From Amycolatopsis alba DSM 44262 (GTDB lineage: Bacteria > Actinomycetota > Actinomycetes > Mycobacteriales > Pseudonocardiaceae), in NCBI RefSeq assembly GCF_000384215.1, contig NZ_KB913032.1:7029605-7093604 (forward strand): a DNA stretch of 64,000 nucleotides. Direction: 5' to 3'. The position numbers and the translations under genes are program-made. The notes beneath the pieces were generated by a model. It made no database searches and had not been told where the DNA came from. It saw only the letters and a list, made by a program, of their open reading frames with translations. Below, one piece after another: positions 41,743-50,130 of the stretch. How positions within the stretch are numbered: position 1 is the stretch's first letter; every line of letters starts with the position of its first letter.

Positions 41743-42621
41743 TTACTTCTTGAGGATTTCGATGACGCCGACCAGGTCTTCGGCGCCGTGTCCGGCGGCG
41801 ACCCGCCTGTCCATCAGCGACTGCAACGGGGCCAGCAGTTCGGCGCTGACACCTTGTTCCGCCGCCGCCTTGGCGAGGTTCGGGAACGCGGCGGCCTGCA
41901 TCGCGATGTTCGACACGACGTCGGTCCCGTAGTCACCGCTGTCGATCTGTTCGGCCGCGCGGTCCAGGAAGCTGCTCAGCATCGCCTCCATCCAGCCGCG
42001 GAGCAGCGGAGTCAGCTCGCTCGCCTTGACCCCGGCCGAGCCGACCAAGGTGTAGGCCTGGATGACGCCGATGAAGTTGCCGTACATCCCGCTGAGCAGC
42101 GCGAGGTCGTACAGAGGCGCCAGACCGGGATCGACGCCGAGGTAGTTGACCCCGCCGAAGGTGTCGAGCGCGGTGCGGGCCCGGCCGAAAACGGTGCCCG
42201 AGCCGCTGTAGAAGATGAACGACGCCGGAGTGCCGATCATCGGCGGGACGGCCATGATGCCGCCGTCCAGGTACTCCGCACCCAGCTCCTCGGCCCACGC
42301 GCCCATCTCGCGTGCCTGGCCGGGGGTGCCGTTGGTCAGGTTGATCAGCTGCCGTCCCGCGAGCCCGGCCGCGACCGGGTCCAGGACCTCGTGCACCGAG
42401 TCGTAGTCGAGCAGGCACGCGATCACGATCTCGTTCGCCGCGAGGGCTTCGGCCACGGTCGGCGCGACCGTTGCCCCCTTCGCCGCCACGCCCTCGGCGC
42501 GGCTCGCGGTCCGGTTCCACGCGGTGACCGGATGTCCCGCGGCCAGTAGTGCCTCCACGAGCGCGGTTCCCATCGCGCCCAGCCCCAGTACCGTCACCGG
42601 GGTCTTGCCGTGTTCGCTCAT
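41743..42621 (-). CDS. Imine reductase-like NADPH oxidoreductase (tandem paralogue)
   Basis: Protein of 292 residues with the same fold as the next gene: VTVLGLGAMGTALVEALLAA, WNRTASRAEGVAAKGA, and a helical domain with PLYDLALLSGMYGNF carrying the Asp at the donor position and GHGAEDLVGVIEIL at the end. The two copies are clearly diverged, so they may act as a heterodimer or on different imines. It is divergent from the AfsR-like regulator. Confidence 0.87.
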   Translation of the reverse strand: MSEHGKTPVTVLGLGAMGTALVEALLAAGHPVTAWNRTASRAEGVAAKGATVAPTVAEALAANEIVIACLLDYDSVHEVLDPVAAGLAGRQLINLTNGTPGQAREMGAWAEELGAEYLDGGIMAVPPMIGTPASFIFYSGSGTVFGRARTALDTFGGVNYLGVDPGLAPLYDLALLSGMYGNFIGVIQAYTLVGSAGVKASELTPLLRGWMEAMLSSFLDRAAEQIDSGDYGTDVVSNIAMQAAAFPNLAKAAAEQGVSAELLAPLQSLMDRRVAAGHGAEDLVGVIEILKK

Positions 42622-42716
42622 GGGACCACCGTGCCGCCGCCCGCGCACGGATCGCTGCGGGTCCGCGCACGGCCTCACGCACGCTTCTGTCGGTGCCTCG
42701 CGCTAACGTCGGTTTC

Positions 42717-45700
42717 GTGCGTTTCGGACTGCTGGGACCACTCGCCGTGTGGACGACCGCGGGCGAGTCCGTCGTCGTGCCCGAGGCGAAGGTCCGCCTC
42801 CTGCTCGCCGGGCTGCTGAGCCGGGAGGGCAGGGCGGCGTCGGTGTCGTCGCTGACCGACGACCTGTGGGGCGAGCATCCGCCGGGTAATCCGGGCAACA
42901 CCCTGCAGACCAAGGTCTCCCAGCTGCGCCGCGCCCTCGACCGGGCCGAGCCGGGCGCGAGAGAGATCGTGACTCATCAACCCGCCGGCTACGTCCTCGC
43001 CGTCGAGCCCGGAGATCTGGACGTCCATCGATTCCGCGCGCTCACCGCCCGTGCCAGGGACGCCGTGGACCCGCGTGCCCGTGCCGCGCTGCTGGCGGAC
43101 GCGCTGGCGTTGTGGCGAGGGCCCGCGTACGCCGGCTTCGAGGACGAACTCTTCGCCGTGGCCGCCGCGCAGCGGCTGGAGGAGGAAAGGCTGCTCGCCG
43201 AAGAGGAGCGAGCCGATGCCCGGCTGGCGCTCGGCGAACATGACGCCCTCACCGCGGAACTCGTGGGTTTGGTGTCACGGCATCCGCTCCGGGAGCGGCT
43301 CCGAGGGCTGCTGATGCGCGCGTTGTACGCCGCCGGGCGGCACGGTGAGGCGCTCGAAACCTACGCCGAACTGCGGTCCCGCCTGCGTGACGAGTCCGGT
43401 CTCGAACCAGGGCCCGATCTCGCCGCTCTGCACCAGGCGATCCTCACCCGGAGCCCGGATCTCGAGCCCGTCCGAGCCGCCGAGCCGGTGCGCGGGAACC
43501 TGCCGGAGTCCTTGACCGAATTGATCGGCCGCACGACGGCGGTCAAGGAGGTCGGGTCGCTGGTCACCGACGCGCGGCTGGTCACCCTCACCGGTCCCGG
43601 CGGGGTGGGCAAGACCAGGCTGGCCATCGAGGCCGCGTCGAAGCTCGCCATGGCCGACGGCACCTGGCTGGTCGAGCTGGCAGGCCTGGACAACGTCGAG
43701 TGCCCGACGTGCCCGCCGGAGGATCTGGTCGCCGTCGTCCTCACGGCGGTCTTGGACCTCCGAGAAGAGGCCAACTCGGCCAAGACGCTGACACAGTCGC
43801 TGGCGGACGCCTTACGCGACAAGGAGATCCTGCTCGTCCTCGACAACTGCGAGCAGGTCGTCGAACCGGTCGCCGCGCTGGTGGAGCGGCTGCTGGCGGC
43901 CGCTCCCCGACTGCGCGTGCTCGCCACCAGTCAGGAACCGCTCGGCCTGCCAGGAGAGCAGGTCTGGGCGGTCCCGCCGCTCGAACTGCCCGCGGAGGCG
44001 GATTTCGCCGCCGTACGGGAGTCAAGCGCGGTCCGGCTGTTCACCGCCCGTGCCGCGGCGGCCGCCCCTGGGTTCGCTCTCGACGCGGGCAACGCGGCCG
44101 TGATCGCCCGGATCTGCCACACACTCGACGGGATCCCGCTCGCGCTCGAACTCGCCGCCACCAGGGTCCGGACGCTCGGGGTGCACGAACTCCTCGCCCG
44201 CCTCGACGACCGGTTCGGCCTGCTGTCCTCGGGCAGGCGAGGCGGGCCACGCCGACAGCAGACCCTCCGCGCGATGATCGACTGGAGCTGGAGCCTGCTG
44301 AGCGAGCCCGAACAGATCGTGCTGCGCAGGCTCGCCGTCCACGCCGAAGGCTGCGGTCTCGACGCGGCCGAAGCGGTCTGCGCGGGCGGTGAGATCGCGT
44401 CGGCCGACGTCCTGGACCTGGTGTCCCGGCTCGTCGACCGGTCGCTGGTGGTCAGCAGGACGGGCAGGTCCGGCCAACCGCGGTTCCGGCTGCTGGAATC
44501 CGTTTCGGCCTATGCCTTGGACCAGGCCGATCAGGCGGGCGAACTCGACGAACTGCATCTACGGCACGCCCGTTTCCACGTCGAACTGGCCGAACGCGGC
44601 GACACGGGGCTTCGCGGCAAGGAACAGCGGCGCTGGCTCGACAGGCTCGACGCGGAAGGGGCCAACACCCGGCGCGCCCTGGAAACGCTGCTGCGGCAGG
44701 GCGAACATCGGCTCGCGTTGCGGCTGGTGAACGCGACGACCTGGTTCTGGTTCCTTCGCGGACGGCTCACCGAGGCCCGGCGCTCACTGAACCTCGTGCT
44801 CGACACGGAGATCACCACCGGCGACGAGCGCGCGCAGGCTCTCGGGTGGCGCGCCGGCATCGCCGTGCTCGACGGCACAGGCACCGAGGACGCGGCAGAG
44901 GAAACAGCGTGGGGCATCGCCGATCCCGTGGCACGGGCCCGGACGCTGTGGTTCCTCGGCTACGCATGGTCCACGATCGGCGATCTGTGCCGGGCGGAGA
45001 AGCTCACTCTCGGCGCGTTGGAAACCGCCCGCGACATCGGTGACGACTGGGGCGCCGCGGCCGCGCTGAGCGACAGGGCGAGCCACCTGATCTCTGGCGG
45101 AGATCTCACCGGTGGTGGCCGGATAGCCGCGCAGAGTGCCGGGATCTTCGACGGGCTGGGCGAGCGCTGGGGCTGGCTGCAGGCGTCGTTCGTCGTCGGG
45201 ATGCTGGCCTCGATCGCCGGGGACTACGACCACGCCGCCCGCGTCCACCGCGAAAGCCTGCGCCGCGCGGAGGAACTGGAGTTGTGGCCGGAGGTCGCCT
45301 ACAAACTGTCCTGGCTCGGCCGGACAGCGCTGCTCACCGGTGATTTCGCGGGTGCGGAGGAGTTCCACGAGCGGGCCAGGGCGCTGGCGGTCGAGCACAG
45401 CTTCAAACCCGGCGAGGTCTACGCCGAGACAGGTCTCGCGCTCGGCGCGCGACGGCAGGGCCGGTTCGAGGAGGCGGAGCAACGGCTGTTGTCCATTCTG
45501 GACTGGCATCGCCGGTTGGCATCCGAAGCGGGCAGCACCCTGGTCCTCGCCGAACTCGGGTTCATCGCCGAGCAGCGCGGGGACACGGCGAAGGCGAAGC
45601 GTCTCCAGCTGGACGGTCTCGCTCTCGCCCGGCACAGCGAGGATCCTCGCGCGATCGCGCTCGGCCTGGAAGGTCTGGCCGGCGCGGAAGCGGCTGCCGG

Positions 45701-45905
45701 CGACTACCGCCTGGCCGCGCGGTTGCTGGGGGCTGCGGCGGCCTCCCGTGAATCGGCGGGCGCTCCCCTGGCGAAGGGCGAACGCGGCGACGTCGACAGG
45801 ATCGCCGGCGCCATCGTCGAGGCCCTCGGAGAAAACGCATTCTCGGCGGCAAGGGAGGCGGGCGCGGCGACACCGATCGATCAGCTGGTGACCGACAGTC
45901 AATGA
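42717..45905 (+). CDS. AfsR/SARP-type regulator with NB-ARC and TPR domains
   Basis: Protein of 1062 residues. It has an OmpR-like winged-helix DNA-binding domain (about 1-95, VRFGLLGPLAVWT) and a bacterial transcriptional activation domain (about 100-245). The NB-ARC/STAND ATPase starts near 265 (ESLTELIGRTTAVKEVGSLV) with Walker A LTGPGGVGKTRLA and LLVLDNCEQVV. Tetratricopeptide-like repeats follow from about 620 to the end. The GTG start is leaderless after TAACGT. It may control the ABC system downstream or the divergent imine reductases. Confidence 0.9.
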   Translation: MRFGLLGPLAVWTTAGESVVVPEAKVRLLLAGLLSREGRAASVSSLTDDLWGEHPPGNPGNTLQTKVSQLRRALDRAEPGAREIVTHQPAGYVLAVEPGDLDVHRFRALTARARDAVDPRARAALLADALALWRGPAYAGFEDELFAVAAAQRLEEERLLAEEERADARLALGEHDALTAELVGLVSRHPLRERLRGLLMRALYAAGRHGEALETYAELRSRLRDESGLEPGPDLAALHQAILTRSPDLEPVRAAEPVRGNLPESLTELIGRTTAVKEVGSLVTDARLVTLTGPGGVGKTRLAIEAASKLAMADGTWLVELAGLDNVECPTCPPEDLVAVVLTAVLDLREEANSAKTLTQSLADALRDKEILLVLDNCEQVVEPVAALVERLLAAAPRLRVLATSQEPLGLPGEQVWAVPPLELPAEADFAAVRESSAVRLFTARAAAAAPGFALDAGNAAVIARICHTLDGIPLALELAATRVRTLGVHELLARLDDRFGLLSSGRRGGPRRQQTLRAMIDWSWSLLSEPEQIVLRRLAVHAEGCGLDAAEAVCAGGEIASADVLDLVSRLVDRSLVVSRTGRSGQPRFRLLESVSAYALDQADQAGELDELHLRHARFHVELAERGDTGLRGKEQRRWLDRLDAEGANTRRALETLLRQGEHRLALRLVNATTWFWFLRGRLTEARRSLNLVLDTEITTGDERAQALGWRAGIAVLDGTGTEDAAEETAWGIADPVARARTLWFLGYAWSTIGDLCRAEKLTLGALETARDIGDDWGAAAALSDRASHLISGGDLTGGGRIAAQSAGIFDGLGERWGWLQASFVVGMLASIAGDYDHAARVHRESLRRAEELELWPEVAYKLSWLGRTALLTGDFAGAEEFHERARALAVEHSFKPGEVYAETGLALGARRQGRFEEAEQRLLSILDWHRRLASEAGSTLVLAELGFIAEQRGDTAKAKRLQLDGLALARHSEDPRAIALGLEGLAGAEAAAGDYRLAARLLGAAAASRESAGAPLAKGERGDVDRIAGAIVEALGENAFSAAREAGAATPIDQLVTDSQ

Positions 45906-46010
45906 CCATGCACCCGTGTCACCACAATGGACCACGCTTTACTTCACGTCGACAACAAAGGGTGATTTTTTTCTGTCGCCGAGCCGCCGTGACCGGTAGC
46001 GTGCTTAGCC

Positions 46011-48632
46011 ATGCGGGTGAGGTGGGGGGCTCCCAGCGGGCCCAGGGTGACGATGCCGTGGCGAGCGGCTCCGCGGGCGGCGTTGACCAGCCCTCTGACT
46101 TTGATCATCGCCGCAGTGACGGCCTTGCTGGCCTGTTTCCTCGGTACCGCCGCCATCCTGCAGGCCTCGGCCGCGGGCGGCGCGGCGGTCGAGTACCAGT
46201 CCGGCATCGCGTGCCCGGACTACTACGGGCCGGTCTTCAACAAGAACAACGTCCCCGCCGCGGCCGCCCCGCAGATCATCGATTCGGTCCGGCGGAACGC
46301 TCCGGCGCACGGCTTCGCCGCGCCGGTCACCTCCCGCTACACGCCGTATCTCTTCGGCACCGAGTTCAACGGCGTTCCCTACTACAAGGTCACCATCGCC
46401 CACCGCGATCAGGCGGTTCCGGGCCACCTTGAGCTGGCCGACGGGACAGCGGGCGCCGGCGGGCTTTTGCTCGGCACCGTCGTGGCCAAGGCGGAGGGGA
46501 TCAAAACCGGGGCCGTTCCGAAGGTCGGAGGCACCCCGCTGCCCCCGGTGAACGGGCTGTACCGCGACCTTTCCGACCCGGCGCCGCGCTGGTGGTGCTC
46601 GCAGCAGCGGAACGCCGTCGTCAGCAGGCTCGCCAACGATCCGCTCGACTCGGTCATGTTCGCCACCGACGGGAAGACGTTCGACGACGCGGTCCGTGCT
46701 TTGGGCGTCCCGTCGTTCGCCGCGCTGCACATGTCGTTCTACGAGGCTCCTCCCAAGACGGTGAGCGAGGCCGAGGACCTGTTGGAGCGGTCGAAGGCGC
46801 TCATCGCCGACGTCAAGGCGGATCTGAGCGGCCGTGGCCTCGGTGACGCGATCGTCGGATCGGTGCCGTTCGAGCGTTCGGTGGAGATCAGCAACCAGGC
46901 CGAATCGAACGTCCTGGTCTCGATCCTGCCGCTCGCGGCCATCAGCATCCTGGTCGGCTGCGCCGGAATCGGCACCGTCGCCTTGCAGTGGTACCAGCGC
47001 AGGCACCCGCAGCTGAGGCTGCTGTCCGCCCGCGGCAGCGCACCGGGGGCGCTCGGAATGCTGGCCGTGGCCGAACTCGGGCTGCCCATCGTCGCCGGTG
47101 GCGCGGCGGGAGCGGTGCTCGCGCGGCTGTTGCTCGGAGTGTACGGACCACCAGGTGAACTGGGCGACGGGGCGCTGCTGGCGGGGTCTCTCGTCGCGGC
47201 CGCGATCCTGCTCGTTTCGCTCGCGCTGCTGGCCGGGGTGATCGCCTTCCGCACTCATCGGGAGTTCGAACTCGGCAGGGTCAGGTCAGGACGCCGCAAG
47301 GGGGTGAAGCTGCTGGCGATCTTCCCGTGGGAGCTGCTGACCGCGGGCGTCGCCCTGCTGGGGTGGAACCGGCTCGTCGACTACAGCAAGGGATCCCGGA
47401 TCGGCAACCCGCTCCCCCAGGTCGACCCGCTCGCCCTCACCTACCCGGTGTTCGTCGTGCTCACCGTCGGCCTCCTCGCCGCACGGCTGGCCTGGCTCGG
47501 GCTCCTCGCCTCGCATCGCGCGCGGCTGTGGTCACGGCCGGCGCTGCAACTGGCGATCCGGCGGCTCGCCAGCGCCCGCGCGCCGGTCACCGGCGTCCTC
47601 GTGATCGGTACGCTGGCCATCGGGACCCTGGCGACCGGGATCGGGATCGCCCGTGGTCAGGAAGAAGCGCTGCAGACGAAGTCGGCCATCTTCGTCGGGG
47701 CCGAGACCAGGGTCGACACCGAAAGCGTCGTGGGCACCGGCAAGGTCCGGTTGCCCGCGGAGATCAGCGGCACCACCACGATCGTCGGCGAGCTGACCGG
47801 TACCGGAAACGTCGTGCTGGTGGTGGATCCGCAGACCTTCCGGCGCGGTGCCACGCTCGGCCCGCTCGACGGTGACGAGGTCGACCGCTTGCTGGGTGAG
47901 CTGTCGAGCCCCGGCACGGGTATCCCGGCGATCCGGGTCGGGACCGACGCCGCGCAGAAACCCAAACTGGCCGCCGGTCTCCCCGATGCGAGGACCGTCG
48001 GCGAAGTACCGATGTTCCCGATCATCGGCACCAAGGCCGGCTACGTGATCTCCCGCGAATCGCTCAGTGAGGCGCAGCTGCGCGCGGTGCCGAAGTGGAG
48101 CCTGCTGTCCGGCTCGTCGATGACTCAGGTGACCGGGGCATTGACGTCCGTCGGAGTGGTCACGGCGGTCAACCGCGTGACTCGTGAGTCCGCGCTCGAC
48201 GCGCTTCCGTTCTACGTCGTGTCGTGGACGTTCTCGTTCATGGCGCTACTCGGCGCCGTGCTCGGGGTGGTGGCGGTGCTGTCGCTGCTGGTCGCGGTCG
48301 AAGTCCGGCGGCGGCAGAACGCGCTGGCAGGCGCGCTGGTCCTGCGGATGGGGATGCGGCCGCGGGCGCTGCTGGCGAGTCATCTGATGGAACTGGGCGC
48401 GCTCAGCGGGCTGGCGGTGGTCATCGGCGTCGCCTGCGGGATTTCGGTCGCGGGTCTTTCGGTGCCGCGCTTCGATCCGGCGACGTTCCTCGCGCCGAGG
48501 TCGGCCCTGCCCAACCCGACCCCGCTCGCCCTGACCGTGCTGGCCGTCGGCGTGCTCGTCGTCGCGCTGGCTGGCTGGATCGCGATGCGCTCGGTGCGCA
48601 CCGCCCGGACCGCGGAGTTGATCCGTGCCTGA
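46011..48632 (+). CDS. FtsX-like ABC permease, double-domain
   Basis: Protein of 873 residues: N-terminal helix (SPLTLIIAAVTALLACFLGT), a large extracytoplasmic domain (about 45-300), and a first FtsX cluster of helices (about 303-420). A second extracytoplasmic domain spans about 550-735, and a second FtsX cluster follows (about 742-870, FMALLGAVLGVVAVLSLLVA). It acts with the two ATPases that follow. The stop overlaps the first ATPase gene by eight bases. The substrate is unknown. Confidence 0.88.
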   Translation: MRVRWGAPSGPRVTMPWRAAPRAALTSPLTLIIAAVTALLACFLGTAAILQASAAGGAAVEYQSGIACPDYYGPVFNKNNVPAAAAPQIIDSVRRNAPAHGFAAPVTSRYTPYLFGTEFNGVPYYKVTIAHRDQAVPGHLELADGTAGAGGLLLGTVVAKAEGIKTGAVPKVGGTPLPPVNGLYRDLSDPAPRWWCSQQRNAVVSRLANDPLDSVMFATDGKTFDDAVRALGVPSFAALHMSFYEAPPKTVSEAEDLLERSKALIADVKADLSGRGLGDAIVGSVPFERSVEISNQAESNVLVSILPLAAISILVGCAGIGTVALQWYQRRHPQLRLLSARGSAPGALGMLAVAELGLPIVAGGAAGAVLARLLLGVYGPPGELGDGALLAGSLVAAAILLVSLALLAGVIAFRTHREFELGRVRSGRRKGVKLLAIFPWELLTAGVALLGWNRLVDYSKGSRIGNPLPQVDPLALTYPVFVVLTVGLLAARLAWLGLLASHRARLWSRPALQLAIRRLASARAPVTGVLVIGTLAIGTLATGIGIARGQEEALQTKSAIFVGAETRVDTESVVGTGKVRLPAEISGTTTIVGELTGTGNVVLVVDPQTFRRGATLGPLDGDEVDRLLGELSSPGTGIPAIRVGTDAAQKPKLAAGLPDARTVGEVPMFPIIGTKAGYVISRESLSEAQLRAVPKWSLLSGSSMTQVTGALTSVGVVTAVNRVTRESALDALPFYVVSWTFSFMALLGAVLGVVAVLSLLVAVEVRRRQNALAGALVLRMGMRPRALLASHLMELGALSGLAVVIGVACGISVAGLSVPRFDPATFLAPRSALPNPTPLALTVLAVGVLVVALAGWIAMRSVRTARTAELIRA

Positions 48633-49317
48633 GAAACCCATCTTCCGGCTGAGCGGGATCGGCGTCGACTACCAGACGCCGGCGGGCACGGTCACCGGAG
48701 TCGACGACGTCACCATCGACATCCCCGCGCGCGGGATCACCGTGCTGGCGGGACCGTCCGGCTCCGGCAAATCCACCCTGCTGCGGACGCTCGGCCTGTT
48801 CGAGCAGCCTGTCCGGGGCACGATCTCCTTCCAGGGAACGGAAACCGGCAAGCTGCGGCATCGCGACCGGCGGGCGCTGCGGCGGAACCACCTCGGCCTG
48901 GTGTTCCAGAACCCGACCGACAACCTGCTCGGGTATCTGAGCGTCGCCGACAATCTCCGTGCGGCGGCGGAATCGGCCGGGACGGAATGCCTGCCCGACG
49001 ACATCCTCGACCAGCTGGGGCTCGGCGGGACCGGCGCCTGGCGGATCACCGCGCTGTCGGGCGGGCAGCAGCAGCGCCTCGCGTTCGGCTGCACCCTGGC
49101 GCGCCGATCGACCGTCGTCCTCGCCGACGAGCCGACGTCCCAATTGGACGAAGGGTCGGCGGACCGGGTGCTCGACACGCTGAAGTACCTGGCGGATCAG
49201 GATTTCGCCGTCATCGTCGCCTCGCACGACGACAGGCTCATCGAACTCGGCAGCCGGGTCGCGCGGATGCACAAAGGCAGACTTGAAAAAGTCGAAGAAC
49301 GGGAGGTCGTGCCGTGA
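48625..49317 (+). CDS. ABC transporter ATP-binding protein
   Basis: ATPase of 230 residues of the MacB/LolD class: Walker A GPSGSGKST, Q-loop LVFQNPTDNLLGYLSV, signature LSGGQQQRLAF, Walker B VVLADEPTSQLDE, H-loop VASHDDR. The GTG start lies inside the permease gene, so the three genes are translationally coupled. It probably pairs with the next ATPase. Confidence 0.9.
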   Translation: MPEKPIFRLSGIGVDYQTPAGTVTGVDDVTIDIPARGITVLAGPSGSGKSTLLRTLGLFEQPVRGTISFQGTETGKLRHRDRRALRRNHLGLVFQNPTDNLLGYLSVADNLRAAAESAGTECLPDDILDQLGLGGTGAWRITALSGGQQQRLAFGCTLARRSTVVLADEPTSQLDEGSADRVLDTLKYLADQDFAVIVASHDDRLIELGSRVARMHKGRLEKVEEREVVP

Positions 49318-49979
49318 TGGCGGAACCCGCCCTCGAGGCCGTCGGGTTGCGCCGCCGGTTCCCCCATCCCAGCGGGGACGTCGAAGTCCTGCGCGGGCTC
49401 GAACTGCGGGTGGCCGCGGGCGAACTCGTCACCGTGTCCGGCCGGTCCGGTTCCGGCAAGAGCGCGCTGCTGGCCCTGCTGTGTGGCTTCGACTCGCCCG
49501 ATTCCGGCAGTGTCCTGCTGGACGGCGTCCCGATAGCGGGCGCTCCGGCGTGGCACACCTGCGCCGTCCTGCCTCAGGCTCTCGGTCTCGCGAACGAACT
49601 GACGATCGCGGAGAACGTGGCGCTGCCGCTGCGGCTCCGGTCCGACGTCCCCAAGCCCAGCGCGAAGGACATCCACGCGCGGGTTTCGGAACTGCTGGAG
49701 GAACTCGGGATCGGCGACCTCGGCGACCGCTATCCGCTCGAGGTGTCGTTCGGGCAGCAGCAGCGGGTCGCGCTCGCCAGGGCGGTCAGCGGGCGGCCGC
49801 GGGTCCTGCTCACCGACGAGCCGACGGCGCATCTGGACGCCGGGAGCACCCCGCGGGTGCTTCGGCTGTTGCGGCGCTGCGCCGAGGAGGGCGCCGCGGT
49901 CATCGTGGCGACGCACGACGACGACGTGCACCGGATCGCGGACCGGCGGGTACGGCTGCTGGACGGCGTGCTGTCTTAG
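49314..49979 (+). CDS. ABC transporter ATP-binding protein (degenerate signature)
   Basis: ATPase of 221 residues: Walker A GRSGSGKSA, Q-loop LPQALGLANELTIAENV, Walker B VLLTDEPTAHLD, H-loop VATHDDD. The signature reads EVSFGQQQR instead of LSGGQ. One normal and one altered ATPase suggest a heterodimer with one impaired ATP site. It starts inside the previous stop codon. A long hairpin follows. Confidence 0.88.
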   Translation: MMAEPALEAVGLRRRFPHPSGDVEVLRGLELRVAAGELVTVSGRSGSGKSALLALLCGFDSPDSGSVLLDGVPIAGAPAWHTCAVLPQALGLANELTIAENVALPLRLRSDVPKPSAKDIHARVSELLEELGIGDLGDRYPLEVSFGQQQRVALARAVSGRPRVLLTDEPTAHLDAGSTPRVLRLLRRCAEEGAAVIVATHDDDVHRIADRRVRLLDGVLS

Positions 49980-50026
49980 GCGGCCCGCTCGCCGGGGCTC
50001 GAAGACGTGACTCGCGTGATTGGGCA

Positions 50027-50128
50027 CGTGACTCGCGTGATCAGACGGCGAACTCGCGTGATTGGATGCCGCACTCGGGTGTGCGGTCTCCAATCACGCG
50101 AGTTCCGTGTCTGATCACGCGAGTCACG
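50027..50128. terminator. 102-base bidirectional hairpin of CGTGACTCGCGTGATC type
   Basis: CGTGACTCGCGTGATCAGAC (50027-50046) pairs with its exact complement (50109-50128). An inner stem, AACTCGCGTGATTGGA, pairs with CCAATCACGCGAGTT. It fills the gap between two convergent genes (stops at 49979 and 50131). Related words CGTGACTCGCGTGAT occur at 50006, 56396 and 57944. Confidence 0.75.
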
Positions 50129-50130
50129 CG

